A stretch of 64,000 bases of DNA from Verrucomicrobiota bacterium (GTDB lineage Bacteria; Verrucomicrobiota; Verrucomicrobiia; Verrucomicrobiales; Akkermansiaceae), in contig JAFLEH010000008.1 of assembly GCA_017301995.1 (NCBI GenBank), positions 62,001 to 126,000 of the forward strand. Reading direction: 5' to 3'. Made by a program: the position numbers and the translations under genes. The notes beneath the pieces were generated by a model. That model saw only the letters and a list, made by a program, of their open reading frames with translations, was not told the DNA's origin and searched no databases. Positions 18,168-28,154 of this stretch are shown piece by piece (the first letter of the stretch is position 1; every line of letters begins with the position of its first letter).

Positions 18168-21100
18168 TCCCTCGGTTTCGAGCGCATCTGACTGCGATTA
18201 TCTTCACCGCCCTGGCAAGTGCGGAAGTGTCTGGTGCCAGAGCGGACGAACTTCCATCGCAAACATTGTCCGAAATTGCCGGCGCGCTGGATGTCGGGAT
18301 GCTGGGTTGGCAGGAGTTGGTCGTAGCTGGACTGCCGTTGCGTCCCGAGGAGATCGTAACTCTGCGGAATGTGATTGCCGGCCAAAACGGACCGGCCGCT
18401 GCTCGAACCGTGGCGGCCTTGGATATGAAACTCGGAAACTTCGAAAGATCTCTGGAGATTCTCAAACCCGTGGTCGATCCGGAACAACCGGCAAGAATCC
18501 GGCTTTGGCAATGCCAACTGGCATATTTGCTAGGTCGTGAATCGGAGGCGACAGAGTTTCTCGAACAGGCTGATGTTTCCATCATCCCGTCAGGCGCGGC
18601 CTATCAGCGCGCCGAATTTCTGGCCGCTCTCACGCGCGTGGCGCATGGGATGGATATACTTGCCCGGCATCGCCCCTGGCTCGAATGGCTGGCAACGAAG
18701 GAAGACCATCCGGATATTCAATGGGAGGCCGTCGGCGAACTCATCGATCTGGCATACCACGAAGGGCGGTCCTTCAATGTGGATCTCCTGCCAAGGTGGT
18801 TGCGGCCCGCCTTGCCGCTGGCAAACGGCAAATTGGATGAAGCCTACACCGACCTACAGAGTGGCAAAGACACGTGGTGGAAATCGCTGACCGTGCGGCA
18901 ACACGCGGTGCTGGTTAGAAATCTCCCTCGTTCCCGCGCGCTCGTCCACGCGCTCGCGGCTAGACTCGCCACAGCAAACGACGACGACCGAATCCGGAGT
19001 CTTGGAGCGCTGCTGGGTTGCCATTGCGATCCCCACAGCCTCCATCGGGTCTTCATGAAAGATCGGGCTCTCTATCGCGCCTGCCTGCCCGGAATGTTCA
19101 GGTTGATGGATAGCGGCCTGATCAGCTATCCGTTTGCCGAAGTGGCTGCTCAGGAGGCCATCGCCCGCCCCACCGACCTCGCGGTGGTTGCAATGGCCAT
19201 GCGGATTAGAGCACTCCCGCGCGACTTGCAGCCACAGATCCTCGCCAAAGCCTGGCGCTCCATCGAACCATCCGCTCTATCCGCCATCCCGGGCATTGGC
19301 GAACATCCCTATCGCTCCGCTTCCCCAGCCGCCCGCCTCGCCGTCCAACTAGCCGCTAACTGCCGTTCCATCGGCGACTTCCGGACTCTCATCGCGTCCC
19401 ACCCGCAATCCGCCGCATTTCCGGCCAGGGTGGTGGAAGTCTTGGAGAAACGGATCAACAATGGGGCCGGCGCCAGACCTCCAACCCGCGTCCCTCCGGC
19501 AGACGATGGCCGTATGACCGCTTTCCGGCGAGTCCTACAGGACTTCACCTCGCCCGACATCGCCCGCCGCCGTGTTCCTCTTTCAGGCGTCCTAACCAAA
19601 AGTCCGGATTTCCCCGGCTGGCATTACACCCAGCCCAACGACTGGATCTGGGCCATTCCCAGTCCGCTGCGTGCGGAGGGACCGTGTGCCGGCCGAATGA
19701 GGCCGGATAACGACGATGCCCTCGCATTGCGAAAACAACTCGGTTCGCGTCTGGCTCCCGCTTCGCCGCTGGCGGGGCAGTTGTTTCTATCATCCGCGAT
19801 CATTTCCGTGCGGGAGGAGCGTCTCTCCGAGTCGGATCCCCGCGACTTCAAGCCAAGTCCGGAATACCCGGCCGCCACGCGTGCCCTGATGCGACTGCAA
19901 TGTGCGGAACTCTTCCCGAAGCCTGCGGAATCCGGTTTACGATTGATGAAACAGGTCCTGTCGGAATTGCCCGTGTTAGCCCGATCATTCCAACCCCTCA
20001 TTGGAGAATCGCGGTGTTTCGGCAATGACACACCAGCGAACGAACCGCTGGCCGAAGCGATCAACAGAATGAATGACGCGGAGTCCGCGATCATCGCCAA
20101 GCTATCCCCGCAGCCGGATCTATCGGACCAGGAACGCGTGTTCGAACTGCTTGCCCGGCCCCAAACCCACCCATTGGGATGGGGAAGAAACTCATACCCC
20201 TCGAATCTCAGGCAGCTTCTCCTCCAACCTGATCTCGCCACGAACCTGGCCAAACTCAGAGACCTGCATGCCGCCAATGGTCACGATCCGGAGGGCATCG
20301 AGCGCAGCTTGCTCGATATTCTAACCGCCGTCGAACTTGATGATTCCGAACCATGCATCGGGATCGCCCGGAAGATGGCGGATGCGTCACCCGGAAACAT
20401 CGCTGCCGTGAATATCCTGCTGAGCGACGCCATGACCCGGGGTGATCGGGAAACCATCACTGTCCGCTTCGCAGCCGCAATGGGGACGGGTTTCTCCAAT
20501 CTGGTCCACCTACACAGTGCCGCGCTCGACTGTTTGCACCCCGAGGATTTCATCCGGATTCTGACAGCAACGGAAGACTCTCCGGACATCGCGCCCTTTG
20601 CCCAATCGGTAGGGTCCAGCAGCAATGGGGTTCCGCGGCTCCTGCAAGCCGTGAACTTTCGGGCTCCGGCCTTGCTTGATCGTGCGTTCGAATCCCTACG
20701 CCCGCGCATGACTGACTATGACCGTGCCGCGTATTCGCTGGAGTGGTTCCACCTCGCACGCAATCTTGCGCGACCCGAGTCTCCCAAGCCCACGCCGACG
20801 CTTGCAGCCATTCCGGAAATCGAACCCAAACACTGGAATATTCCGTTCGATGTGGAACAGGCTTGGGGTTTGGCCGAGCAATCCGGACATGGAGTGAAGG
20901 TCACCGCAATTCTCGAAGATGCCATTGCCAAGCGCCCGACCGCCGAAGGGACAAGGCCATTCCACGTCCAAACGGCAGTCGCCGCACGCCACGCCAGCGA
21001 TGCCACTTGGAAGCTTGTTCTCGCGGATGACCAAAGTCAGGGATACTCCGCCGAACTCGATGCACTGACCGCGGCGGAATGCTACCATGACGGTTGCCCT

Positions 21101-22942
21101 CAACGGGCGCTGGAATGGCTGGAGTCCATATCCTCACGCATCACCGGACCCGGAACCCAATTCGGCAATGGCCGCTATCCGGATGGTATCGCCGCCGCGG
21201 ATGGCCTGGCCAGAGCCTATCTATGGATCGACCGGCCCGACCAGGCGGAAGCCTGCGTGCGTCGCTTTCCCGAGTTGAGTCGCGCCCCGGAATGGCAGCC
21301 GTTTCTGCGGCGCAAGGCACCCTTGAACGAATCCCTGAGTGTTCGATGTTCCCTAGCCGCCGCAGCGGGGCGCAAGAGCGTCCTTCACTGGGTGGTCTGC
21401 GACGATAACGCCAGTGGCGAGGGTCTCTGGTCGCCTCTAACACTTGAGGGCGGGCTCACGGCCAGGGTCGCGGTCTTCTCTGCCGGAGTCGCCACGCGCA
21501 CCATCCCGGTGGATTTGCACGGAACCTCCTCCGGCACCGTGGATCTTGGGGAAATCAGGGATGGCAATGTGGTGAAGTTCGAACTCCAGGATCGGGATAA
21601 GTCCAGAATCTGGCGGGGCGCGACAAGTGCCACCCCGGATTCGAGTCAGCGCCCGGGAACCATCGACGAAACGGAGGAACTCCTACCCTCCATCATCCAG
21701 GCCGCCAGGGAGGCAGGCATGAACGCCACCATGGAAGATGGCGTCAGCCACGGTCACGGGCCGCATCTTTTCCTGCGAGGCTGGTTGCCACCCGGAGGTC
21801 TGGAGATCCGCTCATGGCCGTGCGAGGGCGGAACCAGCGCGTCATTGCATGCCACCACCGCCCAACTCACCGAACGCCATGGATTCTTCATCACCACGAT
21901 GCCACAGGATCGGGTGGCGGCGGTGAACGCCCAACGTTTGTGGGTGTCATCCGGTGGGAGCCGTTCGCTGGCCTGGTTCACCCCTGATCAACCCAGGTTC
22001 CTGCCGCTCCCGGCTGTTGCAGGCAACCGCTGGATCCTGAAATTTGGCCGCGGCGATACCGACCTACCGTCGTTCGTCTGTATCCGCATCGCCATGCCGA
22101 AGCTAACCTTACGCCGAACCGTCCCACCAGCGGGAGCTATCCATCTCGGATACTTTCCCGCCAACGACCACGGGAAAGTGATCATGGACCCGGAACGAGG
22201 TCTTGCGGTATGCTTGTCCCGTTGTGGTCCGGCCGTCTTCAGCCACACGCTTGATCCCGCATCGTTCGCCCGGATCCACCGGCTTGCTTACAATGGTCCG
22301 GTAGCCGGAGCCTTCACCCGCGACGCGTTCGTTCTCATCGACGGACAGGGCTACCTTTGGAAGGCTTCCCTTGATGATTTTGTGTTTCGAATAGTGGGAC
22401 ATTTCCCCCACAAGGTGGTCACTATTCTATCAGGAAATGCCACATCCCGCGCCGCAATGCTGTGCGATGACGGAACTGTTTCCCTCATCGACACCGCCGC
22501 ATGCCCGCTGAAACCCCTCGCCACCGTCAAGCTGGCGGCCAACGAGCGCTGCTGGCTATCCCCGGACGGAGGAGTTCTGGCGATCAGGGCCGACGAAGGC
22601 CGCAAAGTCCGCTGTTTGGACGCTGCCACCGGCCAAGCAATGCCGGTGTTGGATTTTTCCACCATCGCTCCATCGTGCCGCGTGCTCCGCTTCCAAAACT
22701 CAGAGGGCGGAGGATGGGAGGATCGCGAGGGCAGACCATGGCCTGGCACCTTCCTCAGCGCCGCAAACCGCGGCGAGGACACGCCGCTTGGCGGTATGGT
22801 CCACTATCCGGGCCAGTTTCATGCGAAAGAGGACGGCAAGGCGCTGTTCATGGTGGATCCAGCCGGTCGCCTTTTGCGCATCGCCGTTCCCGATAGGCCT
22901 GGGCGGAAGCTGCCAAACACATCAGATCATTCTCCGCACTGA
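18164..22942 (+). CDS. Very large secreted protein of unknown function with alpha-helical repeats and a C-terminal propeller-like region
   Basis: A 1592-residue protein with N-terminal signal (LTAIIFTALASAEVSGARA). Much of residues 40-1050 is helical and TPR-like (for example LDMKLGNFERSLEILKPVVD), with many Trp, Arg and Pro residues. Residues of about 1090-1350 are beta-rich. The last 200 residues resemble WD40/PQQ propeller blades (WLSPDGGVLAIRADEGRK, VRCLDAATGQAMPVLDF). I know no named family. Its ATG lies on top of the truncated toxin stub, so its arrival may have broken the toxin gene. Composition is somewhat less GC-rich than its neighbours, and it ends in a stretch with no downstream partner. 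Confidence 0.7.
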   Translation: MIPRFRAHLTAIIFTALASAEVSGARADELPSQTLSEIAGALDVGMLGWQELVVAGLPLRPEEIVTLRNVIAGQNGPAAARTVAALDMKLGNFERSLEILKPVVDPEQPARIRLWQCQLAYLLGRESEATEFLEQADVSIIPSGAAYQRAEFLAALTRVAHGMDILARHRPWLEWLATKEDHPDIQWEAVGELIDLAYHEGRSFNVDLLPRWLRPALPLANGKLDEAYTDLQSGKDTWWKSLTVRQHAVLVRNLPRSRALVHALAARLATANDDDRIRSLGALLGCHCDPHSLHRVFMKDRALYRACLPGMFRLMDSGLISYPFAEVAAQEAIARPTDLAVVAMAMRIRALPRDLQPQILAKAWRSIEPSALSAIPGIGEHPYRSASPAARLAVQLAANCRSIGDFRTLIASHPQSAAFPARVVEVLEKRINNGAGARPPTRVPPADDGRMTAFRRVLQDFTSPDIARRRVPLSGVLTKSPDFPGWHYTQPNDWIWAIPSPLRAEGPCAGRMRPDNDDALALRKQLGSRLAPASPLAGQLFLSSAIISVREERLSESDPRDFKPSPEYPAATRALMRLQCAELFPKPAESGLRLMKQVLSELPVLARSFQPLIGESRCFGNDTPANEPLAEAINRMNDAESAIIAKLSPQPDLSDQERVFELLARPQTHPLGWGRNSYPSNLRQLLLQPDLATNLAKLRDLHAANGHDPEGIERSLLDILTAVELDDSEPCIGIARKMADASPGNIAAVNILLSDAMTRGDRETITVRFAAAMGTGFSNLVHLHSAALDCLHPEDFIRILTATEDSPDIAPFAQSVGSSSNGVPRLLQAVNFRAPALLDRAFESLRPRMTDYDRAAYSLEWFHLARNLARPESPKPTPTLAAIPEIEPKHWNIPFDVEQAWGLAEQSGHGVKVTAILEDAIAKRPTAEGTRPFHVQTAVAARHASDATWKLVLADDQSQGYSAELDALTAAECYHDGCPQRALEWLESISSRITGPGTQFGNGRYPDGIAAADGLARAYLWIDRPDQAEACVRRFPELSRAPEWQPFLRRKAPLNESLSVRCSLAAAAGRKSVLHWVVCDDNASGEGLWSPLTLEGGLTARVAVFSAGVATRTIPVDLHGTSSGTVDLGEIRDGNVVKFELQDRDKSRIWRGATSATPDSSQRPGTIDETEELLPSIIQAAREAGMNATMEDGVSHGHGPHLFLRGWLPPGGLEIRSWPCEGGTSASLHATTAQLTERHGFFITTMPQDRVAAVNAQRLWVSSGGSRSLAWFTPDQPRFLPLPAVAGNRWILKFGRGDTDLPSFVCIRIAMPKLTLRRTVPPAGAIHLGYFPANDHGKVIMDPERGLAVCLSRCGPAVFSHTLDPASFARIHRLAYNGPVAGAFTRDAFVLIDGQGYLWKASLDDFVFRIVGHFPHKVVTILSGNATSRAAMLCDDGTVSLIDTAACPLKPLATVKLAANERCWLSPDGGVLAIRADEGRKVRCLDAATGQAMPVLDFSTIAPSCRVLRFQNSEGGGWEDREGRPWPGTFLSAANRGEDTPLGGMVHYPGQFHAKEDGKALFMVDPAGRLLRIAVPDRPGRKLPNTSDHSPH

Positions 22943-23264
22943 ACTCCACCTATTTTGGGATTATTCCTCTGTCCCATCGTAGAAGTTGTTTTCGAGCAAA
23001 ACCGAACAACACCGGATCCATGTTTGCCCTTTCTGTCATGGAATGCAAAGCGGGGCATTGGAAGATGGTGGCAGGAATAGCCTGCCGGATTTGATTCTAA
23101 CCGATTATCAACGGAACGGAAAGCAGATTCCGCAGTGGTAGTAAGGGGATTATCTGGGAATGCGGGTGTTTGTAGATACCGGAACAGCCGGCTCGGTTCC
23201 CGTCACCCGGATAAACCGCAGTCAGCGTCACCGAACGTGGCCGGGGCGTTCCCCAACCGGTCTA
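22943..23264. other. Intergenic region without a gene
   Basis: The 322 bp between the large secreted protein and the convergent halogenase contain no convincing reading frame. A short hairpin GGCAGG-aatag-CCTGCC lies near 23071-23087 and one TTCTAACC octamer at 23095-23102. It could terminate both convergent genes; nothing else is evident. Confidence 0.5.
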
Positions 23265-24749
23265 TCAGACCCATCTCCAGCGGGGATCGCGGAGCATGGC
23301 GAGGACCTCGGCCACGGTGTAGCCGGATTCGGCGTTTTGGGCGTTGCGCCGCTGGTGGGCGGCGAGGCGTTGGATCTCCCCGGGGCCGGGCGTGTGGGGT
23401 TTGAGGTGTGGCACGCGCATGCCGACCATCAGCGCCAGATAGCCTTCGATGCCGAACTGGTTGTTTTCCGATAGATGGATCCTCTCGGCCAGCAGGCTGG
23501 GGCCGTTTTCCCGATAGAAGGCGACGATTTCCTCCGCGCCATGGAGGCGGGTTTCATTGCGCGCGGCCTGCCAGAACGGGGTGTCGAGCCGGGTGTTGAA
23601 ACGGTAATGGATGGCCAGGAAATCCCGGATCTCGTCCCATCGCGAGCCCATGAAGCGGTTGTAGAGCGCGATCAATTCCGGACCCGGCGCGCACACGGAA
23701 TCGATCAGCCCGTCGGCCAGGGTCTGGCACTCGGTACACAGCAGCATGAGCGCGGTCGCCTCCAGGGGCTCCACAAAGCCCGACGAGTTGCCCACCGCGA
23801 CCACATTGCCCACCCACGAGCGCCGGTAACGCCCGGTGCGGAAGTTCACGATGCGGGTCTTGCCGACCAGCGGGTTTTTGCGCCTGAACTCCGCCTCGGC
23901 GTCTTCGTCGGAAACAAACCGGGACGAATACACATAGCCGCGGTTGATGTGGTGTTCGTGGTCGATCTGCCAGCACCATCCGTGGTCCATGGTCTCCGCC
24001 ATGGTGTAGGGGTTGATGATTTCGTCGGGCAGGCGATCACGGGGGCCGATGACGGCGCGGTCGCAGAACAGGGTGTCGGTGAAGTCGATGAACGGCTCGC
24101 CGAGCGCACGGCCTAGCAGACAGGAACCGAATCCGCTCGCGTCGATATACAAGTCGGCGGTGACGGTTTCTCCGCCGGTGGTGTGCAGCGCGGTGATGGT
24201 TTCCCCGTTGGTATCGGCGCGTTCGACGGTGTGATCGGTAACAGTCACCCCCAACTGCCGGGCGAGGGTTTCGAGGTAGGAGACGAGGTTGACGTTCTCG
24301 ATGTGGAACGCATATTCCGACAGGGTGAAGACGATGCGTCCGTTAGAATCCCGCGAGAAGACCCTCTTGCGCGCGATGCCGGCGCTCATGGGACTCATGT
24401 CGCGGATTTCGTCGTGGCAGTAAAAGCCGTTGTTGCGCGGGAGGTCCGCAAAGCGGGTACCGTAGGCGGTGTCGAACGCGTAGGGAAAGGTCTCGCGTTC
24501 TCCCCAAAGGAACCGGATGCCGGCTTTCCACGTGGGCCGCGCGATGTCGAAAAAGTCCTTCGGCGGCAGGGCGAGATATTCGAAGAAGTGCCGTCCGAAA
24601 TTGGGCGTGGTGCCCTCACCCACACCGATGATGCCGATCTCCGGGCTGCGGATGACTCGAATATCGAGGTGGGGCAGTTTGCGTTTCAGGGTGATGGCTG
24701 CGACGAACCCGGCGGACCCGCCGCCGAGCACGAGAATGTTGGAAATCAT
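23265..24749 (-). CDS. Flavin-dependent halogenase (tryptophan halogenase family)
   Basis: A 494-residue enzyme. The start at 24749 (MISNILVLGGGSAGFVAAIT) puts the GxGxxG FADH2-binding motif at residues 9-14; the long upstream extension is not protein-like. GVGEGTTPN, PTWKAGIRFLWG (K75, equivalent to the lysine that forms the hypohalous-acid adduct in PrnA) and DHGWCWQIDHEH, close to the family GWxWxIP motif except that Pro is replaced by Asp, are all present, as is NSSGFVEPLEATAL. Such enzymes chlorinate or brominate aromatic substrates with a separate flavin reductase. No reductase or natural-product genes are nearby, so the substrate is unknown. Confidence 0.85.
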   Translation of the reverse strand: MISNILVLGGGSAGFVAAITLKRKLPHLDIRVIRSPEIGIIGVGEGTTPNFGRHFFEYLALPPKDFFDIARPTWKAGIRFLWGERETFPYAFDTAYGTRFADLPRNNGFYCHDEIRDMSPMSAGIARKRVFSRDSNGRIVFTLSEYAFHIENVNLVSYLETLARQLGVTVTDHTVERADTNGETITALHTTGGETVTADLYIDASGFGSCLLGRALGEPFIDFTDTLFCDRAVIGPRDRLPDEIINPYTMAETMDHGWCWQIDHEHHINRGYVYSSRFVSDEDAEAEFRRKNPLVGKTRIVNFRTGRYRRSWVGNVVAVGNSSGFVEPLEATALMLLCTECQTLADGLIDSVCAPGPELIALYNRFMGSRWDEIRDFLAIHYRFNTRLDTPFWQAARNETRLHGAEEIVAFYRENGPSLLAERIHLSENNQFGIEGYLALMVGMRVPHLKPHTPGPGEIQRLAAHQRRNAQNAESGYTVAEVLAMLRDPRWRWV

Positions 24750-24962
24750 GGAGGTATCGCTTGGTGGATCGGTTTCATACTGAGGGCCCGATCCGGGGAA
24801 GTCGAGGAAATTCAGGGAACGATCCCGGTGTGGGCCGGAAATCGTCCGGATTATTTTTCCCTGTCCACTAAACCCAATGCGTCCTTGGGTCGTAGTGGGC
24901 CGTAGCGGGGTGATTCCGGGTGAGTCCGGGATCAATACGAGACGCGGAACATCAACAAGACC

Positions 24963-25664
24963 ATGAACATCAAAAGCACACTTATCATTCCGGGGCTGAT
25001 GCTCGCAGGCGCGGCAGTCACCAACGCGACGGTGATCGGCTTCGGCAATCTGGGGGGAAGCAACACCACGGTTCCGGCCGCGCTGGGTTCCAGAGCCTCC
25101 GCCGCCGGCAACGGTTTCGTGGTGACCAACGGCACCACTCCCAACATCGTGACCTCGTGGGACGCCAATTGGGACATCCACACCTCCGGCCATTTCACCA
25201 ACCTCGAGAATCTAACGGTCGGCGGCGGTGATTGGGACAACCAAGGAAGCATTCCCCGCGTGGGGCAACTCGATTTCGGAACCCACTCGATCACTTTCTC
25301 GGCAGACGCGGGCTACGCTCTGGTGTTGGGTTCGTTCGACTTCGCCCATACCGCCGAAACCCTGGGTACCACCCAATGGACCCTTTCGCTGACCGCGATT
25401 TCCACCTCGAGTGTCGTCTGGACCCAGTCCCTGACCCTCAACAACAACCCGGCGGCAAACGCGGTCGTGAAGGTGACTCCTAACTTCACCGGCGCGCTCG
25501 GAGAGGATTACACTCTAACATTCACCCGCACTTCGGAAACCTACAGCTCCAACGGACGCCACGCGATCGACAATCTGAGTTTCACACAAGTGCCCGAGGC
25601 TTCTATGGCGGGGCTTGCGGGCTTGGGTGTCGCCTCGCTGCTGGTTCGGCGCCGCAGGCGGTGA
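24963..25664 (+). CDS. PEP-CTERM-type exported protein
   Basis: A 233-residue protein with signal peptide (TLIIPGLMLAGAAVTNA), a beta-rich body (VIGFGNLGGSNTTV, DIHTSGHFTNLENLTVGGGD) and a C-terminal sorting tail: VPEASMAGLAGLGVASLL followed by RRRRR. This matches the PEP-CTERM arrangement (VPEP-like motif, hydrophobic helix, arginine cluster) processed by exosortase, here with VPEA in place of VPEP. Verrucomicrobia carry many such proteins. The function of the body is unknown. The 213-bp upstream gap contains no clear promoter match, and the halogenase gene diverges from it. Confidence 0.8.
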   Translation: MNIKSTLIIPGLMLAGAAVTNATVIGFGNLGGSNTTVPAALGSRASAAGNGFVVTNGTTPNIVTSWDANWDIHTSGHFTNLENLTVGGGDWDNQGSIPRVGQLDFGTHSITFSADAGYALVLGSFDFAHTAETLGTTQWTLSLTAISTSSVVWTQSLTLNNNPAANAVVKVTPNFTGALGEDYTLTFTRTSETYSSNGRHAIDNLSFTQVPEASMAGLAGLGVASLLVRRRRR

Positions 25665-25770
25665 CTTTCACGGCAAGCCTCAGCGGAATCGGCTTGCCAG
25701 CGGCTGGCGGGCTTTTTACGAACTGGGTTGGGCGCGCGATGGGCGGGCGTCCGGCACATTTCCGCAATCC

Positions 25771-26649
25771 ATGTTCGTTTGGTCCAAACTTTCCGGTTCC
25801 CAGTGGTTCGACGCCTGGGAAGAACGTTTCGCAGGCAATCCCAATCTCGTTATCGAGATCGTGAAAGGCGGCAAGTCGATCCGTCTCAAGCTGTTTTGTG
25901 AGAGCCAGAAGGAGGCACAGGCGGTGGTGGACCGCTTCGGCGGATCGGTCCGGAAGATCGCCAAGGCCGAGTGGACCAAACCGGTGCCCGAGCCGCGTCC
26001 GGTCAAGGTGCGCGACGCGCTGCTGGTCACTCCGGCGACCGCCGCCAAGGATCTGGCGGAACTGCGCAAGGCCCATCCGAAGCGCCAGATCATCAGCATT
26101 CCTCCGGAAATGGCGTTTGGCACCGGCGACCACGCGACCACCGCCACCTGCCTGCGGATGGTGGTGGATGTGGCGCGGGAACGCTCGGGTACCGCGTGGT
26201 CGGTGGCGGATCTCGGCACCGGCACCGGACTGCTGGCGATCGCCGCGCGCAAACTCGGATCGGGACCGGCCTACGCGTGCGATTTCGACCCCTTCGCGGT
26301 GGATGTGGCGCGCGACAACCTCCGGCGCAACGCGACGGACGGCGTGGATGTTAGAGAACAGGACGTGCTGAAGTGGAAACCGCGGAAATCCGGCTATCAA
26401 TTGGTCGTCGCCAACCTGTTCTCCACTGTTTTGATAGAAGCTTGGCCGGTGATCGCCAAGGCGCTCTCCCCCGGTGGCGACCTGATCGTTTCCGGCATCC
26501 TGTCATCGCAGGCGTGGGACGTTTTCACCGCTGCGGCGGGCCACGGGCTGGGATTCGACAAGGTGGTTAGAAAAGGCAAATGGGTCACCGCCCGCGGCGG
26601 CCACCTGGCCGATCTGATCGCCAAACAAAGCGCCCCAGGACCGGCGTGA
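25771..26649 (+). CDS. prmA: Ribosomal protein L11 methyltransferase
   Basis: A 292-residue class I SAM methyltransferase. IISIPPEMAFGTGDHATTATCLRM is the PrmA signature, VADLGTGTGLLAIAARKLG is SAM-binding motif I, CDFDPFAVDVARDNLRRN is motif II, and YQLVVANLFSTVLIE the NxxxxxL catalytic segment. It trimethylates ribosomal protein L11. The ATG at 25771 begins a typical N-terminal domain (VWSKLSGSQWFDAWEERF); the extended frame upstream overlaps the preceding gene's end and is not family-like. DUF2868 and mutS follow on the same strand. Confidence 0.92.
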   Translation: MFVWSKLSGSQWFDAWEERFAGNPNLVIEIVKGGKSIRLKLFCESQKEAQAVVDRFGGSVRKIAKAEWTKPVPEPRPVKVRDALLVTPATAAKDLAELRKAHPKRQIISIPPEMAFGTGDHATTATCLRMVVDVARERSGTAWSVADLGTGTGLLAIAARKLGSGPAYACDFDPFAVDVARDNLRRNATDGVDVREQDVLKWKPRKSGYQLVVANLFSTVLIEAWPVIAKALSPGGDLIVSGILSSQAWDVFTAAAGHGLGFDKVVRKGKWVTARGGHLADLIAKQSAPGPA

Positions 26650-26696
26650 ATTCCCGAATTGCAAATCGGCGGCGGATGGCGTGAAATCGCGTCCGC

Positions 26697-28103
26697 ATGC
26701 CGCGCGAAAGGGAACCATGGACGCTGGAGGAACTCATCGACTTCGAGGCGGAGTTGATGCGCGGCGGCGTGCCGGACGCGGAGCTACGCTCGGAGGTCGT
26801 ATCCGCCACCCGCGGGCTGGAGGGCATCGCCGCCCGCAGACACGGCCTGAAAGTCTGGCTGGAACGGGCGCGGGATAATGCTCCGGCACAACTCGCCGCC
26901 ACCGGACGCCGGGTGACGGGCGCGTTCGGGCTGGCCACGACGCTTTGTTTTCTAACGCTCTTTCTGACTGGGGCGGGCGCGGTGGCCGGGCTGGTGGACC
27001 GCGGGCTCGGCGGCATCCACGTCACGCTGGCGCTGGCGGTTTTGTTGGGAACGCAGTGGCTGGTGCTGGGCGCCGGGTTGTTGGGATGGCTGTGGCACCG
27101 TCGCGCGGGGGCGGCGTTCAGCGCGGCGCAGGTTTTGCTAGGCGCGGTGGTGAGGCGGATCAGCCGCACCCGCGAGGGCGGGTGGTGGACGCAGTTGGTG
27201 GACGGCGGCGGACACGCCCGCGCGGCGCTGCTATGGCGGCTCGCACGGTTGGCGCAGTCTGCCGGAATCGGTTTCAATCTGGGAGTGCTCGCGGCACTTG
27301 CGGGGATCGTGTTGGTTAGAAACACCGGGTTTTTCTGGGAAACAACGACCACCGGCGCCATGCGGGCCGGGCTGGAACGAGCGGTGGGGTTTCTATCAAT
27401 ACCGTGGGCCTCATGGTGGCCTGAAGCGGTGCCGGACGCCGCGGTGATCGAGGCCACCCGGCGGCTGCCGGAGCACGCCGGATGCCTGCCGCCCGGACCC
27501 GCGCAATGGTGGCTCTTTCTGCTGATGGCGGTGACGGTGTGGGGCCTGCTGCCGCGACTCGCGCTGTGGCTACTATGTTGGAACGCCGGACGCCGCGCGC
27601 TGGACAACCTGGATTTCCAAGGCCGCGCCCACCGCGCGCTGTGGCGCGAACTGACAGCCGCCGCCCGCGAGGATGCCGATGAAAAACCGCTCGACGGCGT
27701 GCTGGTCCTCGATGTCGGCGGCACCGGCCTCGACCACGCCGCCCTCCGGCCGTTTCTGCTCCGCCGCCTGCGGGTGAACCCGACCGCCTGGGAATCGGTG
27801 GCGGTGCTCGACGAAGGGGCCGAACTCCAGGCCTCCCAGGCCCTCGCCAACGCGCCTGCCGGCGTGGTGCTGCTGGCCGAGGGCTGGGCGCTTTCGCCGC
27901 CGCGCATGACCGCCGTGCTCGCCCGTGTCCGCGCCGCCGCAGGCACGGGAAAACCGGTGAAATTCCTCGCCGCCAACGCCGGTCCCGGCGGCCAACCGCT
28001 GCCGCCCACCCCGGATGAACGCCGCGAGTGGGAACGTTTCACCGACAGCCTCCGCGATCCGTTGGCGGAGGTGTTCTGTTATGAGGAAACGCCGCCCGCC
28101 TGA
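26697..28103 (+). CDS. DUF2868-family integral membrane protein
   Basis: A 468-residue protein with an N-terminal helical segment, four or five membrane spans (FGLATTLCFLTLFLTGAGAV, LALAVLLGTQWLVLGAGLLG, IGFNLGVLAALAGIVLV, WWLFLLMAVTVWGLLPRLAL) and a cytosolic C-terminal domain containing GVLVLDVGGTGLD. FNLGVLAALAGIVLVRNTGFFWETTT is characteristic of DUF2868. In proteobacteria this family is usually followed by a DUF3482 GTPase gene; here the next gene is mutS, and no GTPase is adjacent. Function unknown. Confidence 0.7.
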   Translation: MPREREPWTLEELIDFEAELMRGGVPDAELRSEVVSATRGLEGIAARRHGLKVWLERARDNAPAQLAATGRRVTGAFGLATTLCFLTLFLTGAGAVAGLVDRGLGGIHVTLALAVLLGTQWLVLGAGLLGWLWHRRAGAAFSAAQVLLGAVVRRISRTREGGWWTQLVDGGGHARAALLWRLARLAQSAGIGFNLGVLAALAGIVLVRNTGFFWETTTTGAMRAGLERAVGFLSIPWASWWPEAVPDAAVIEATRRLPEHAGCLPPGPAQWWLFLLMAVTVWGLLPRLALWLLCWNAGRRALDNLDFQGRAHRALWRELTAAAREDADEKPLDGVLVLDVGGTGLDHAALRPFLLRRLRVNPTAWESVAVLDEGAELQASQALANAPAGVVLLAEGWALSPPRMTAVLARVRAAAGTGKPVKFLAANAGPGGQPLPPTPDERREWERFTDSLRDPLAEVFCYEETPPA

Positions 28104-28154
28104 TCCCGAATTTCGGGATTCCCATCCGACCGCTTTCCGTTTCATCCTCCGCCC

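Noticed and set aside
22943..23264. Small RNA gene in the intergenic region
   Set aside because: Only a short hairpin is visible; no promoter-terminator arrangement.
24963..25664. Natural-product gene cluster around the halogenase
   Set aside because: The neighbours are a PEP-CTERM protein and housekeeping genes; no synthase, reductase or transporter is nearby.
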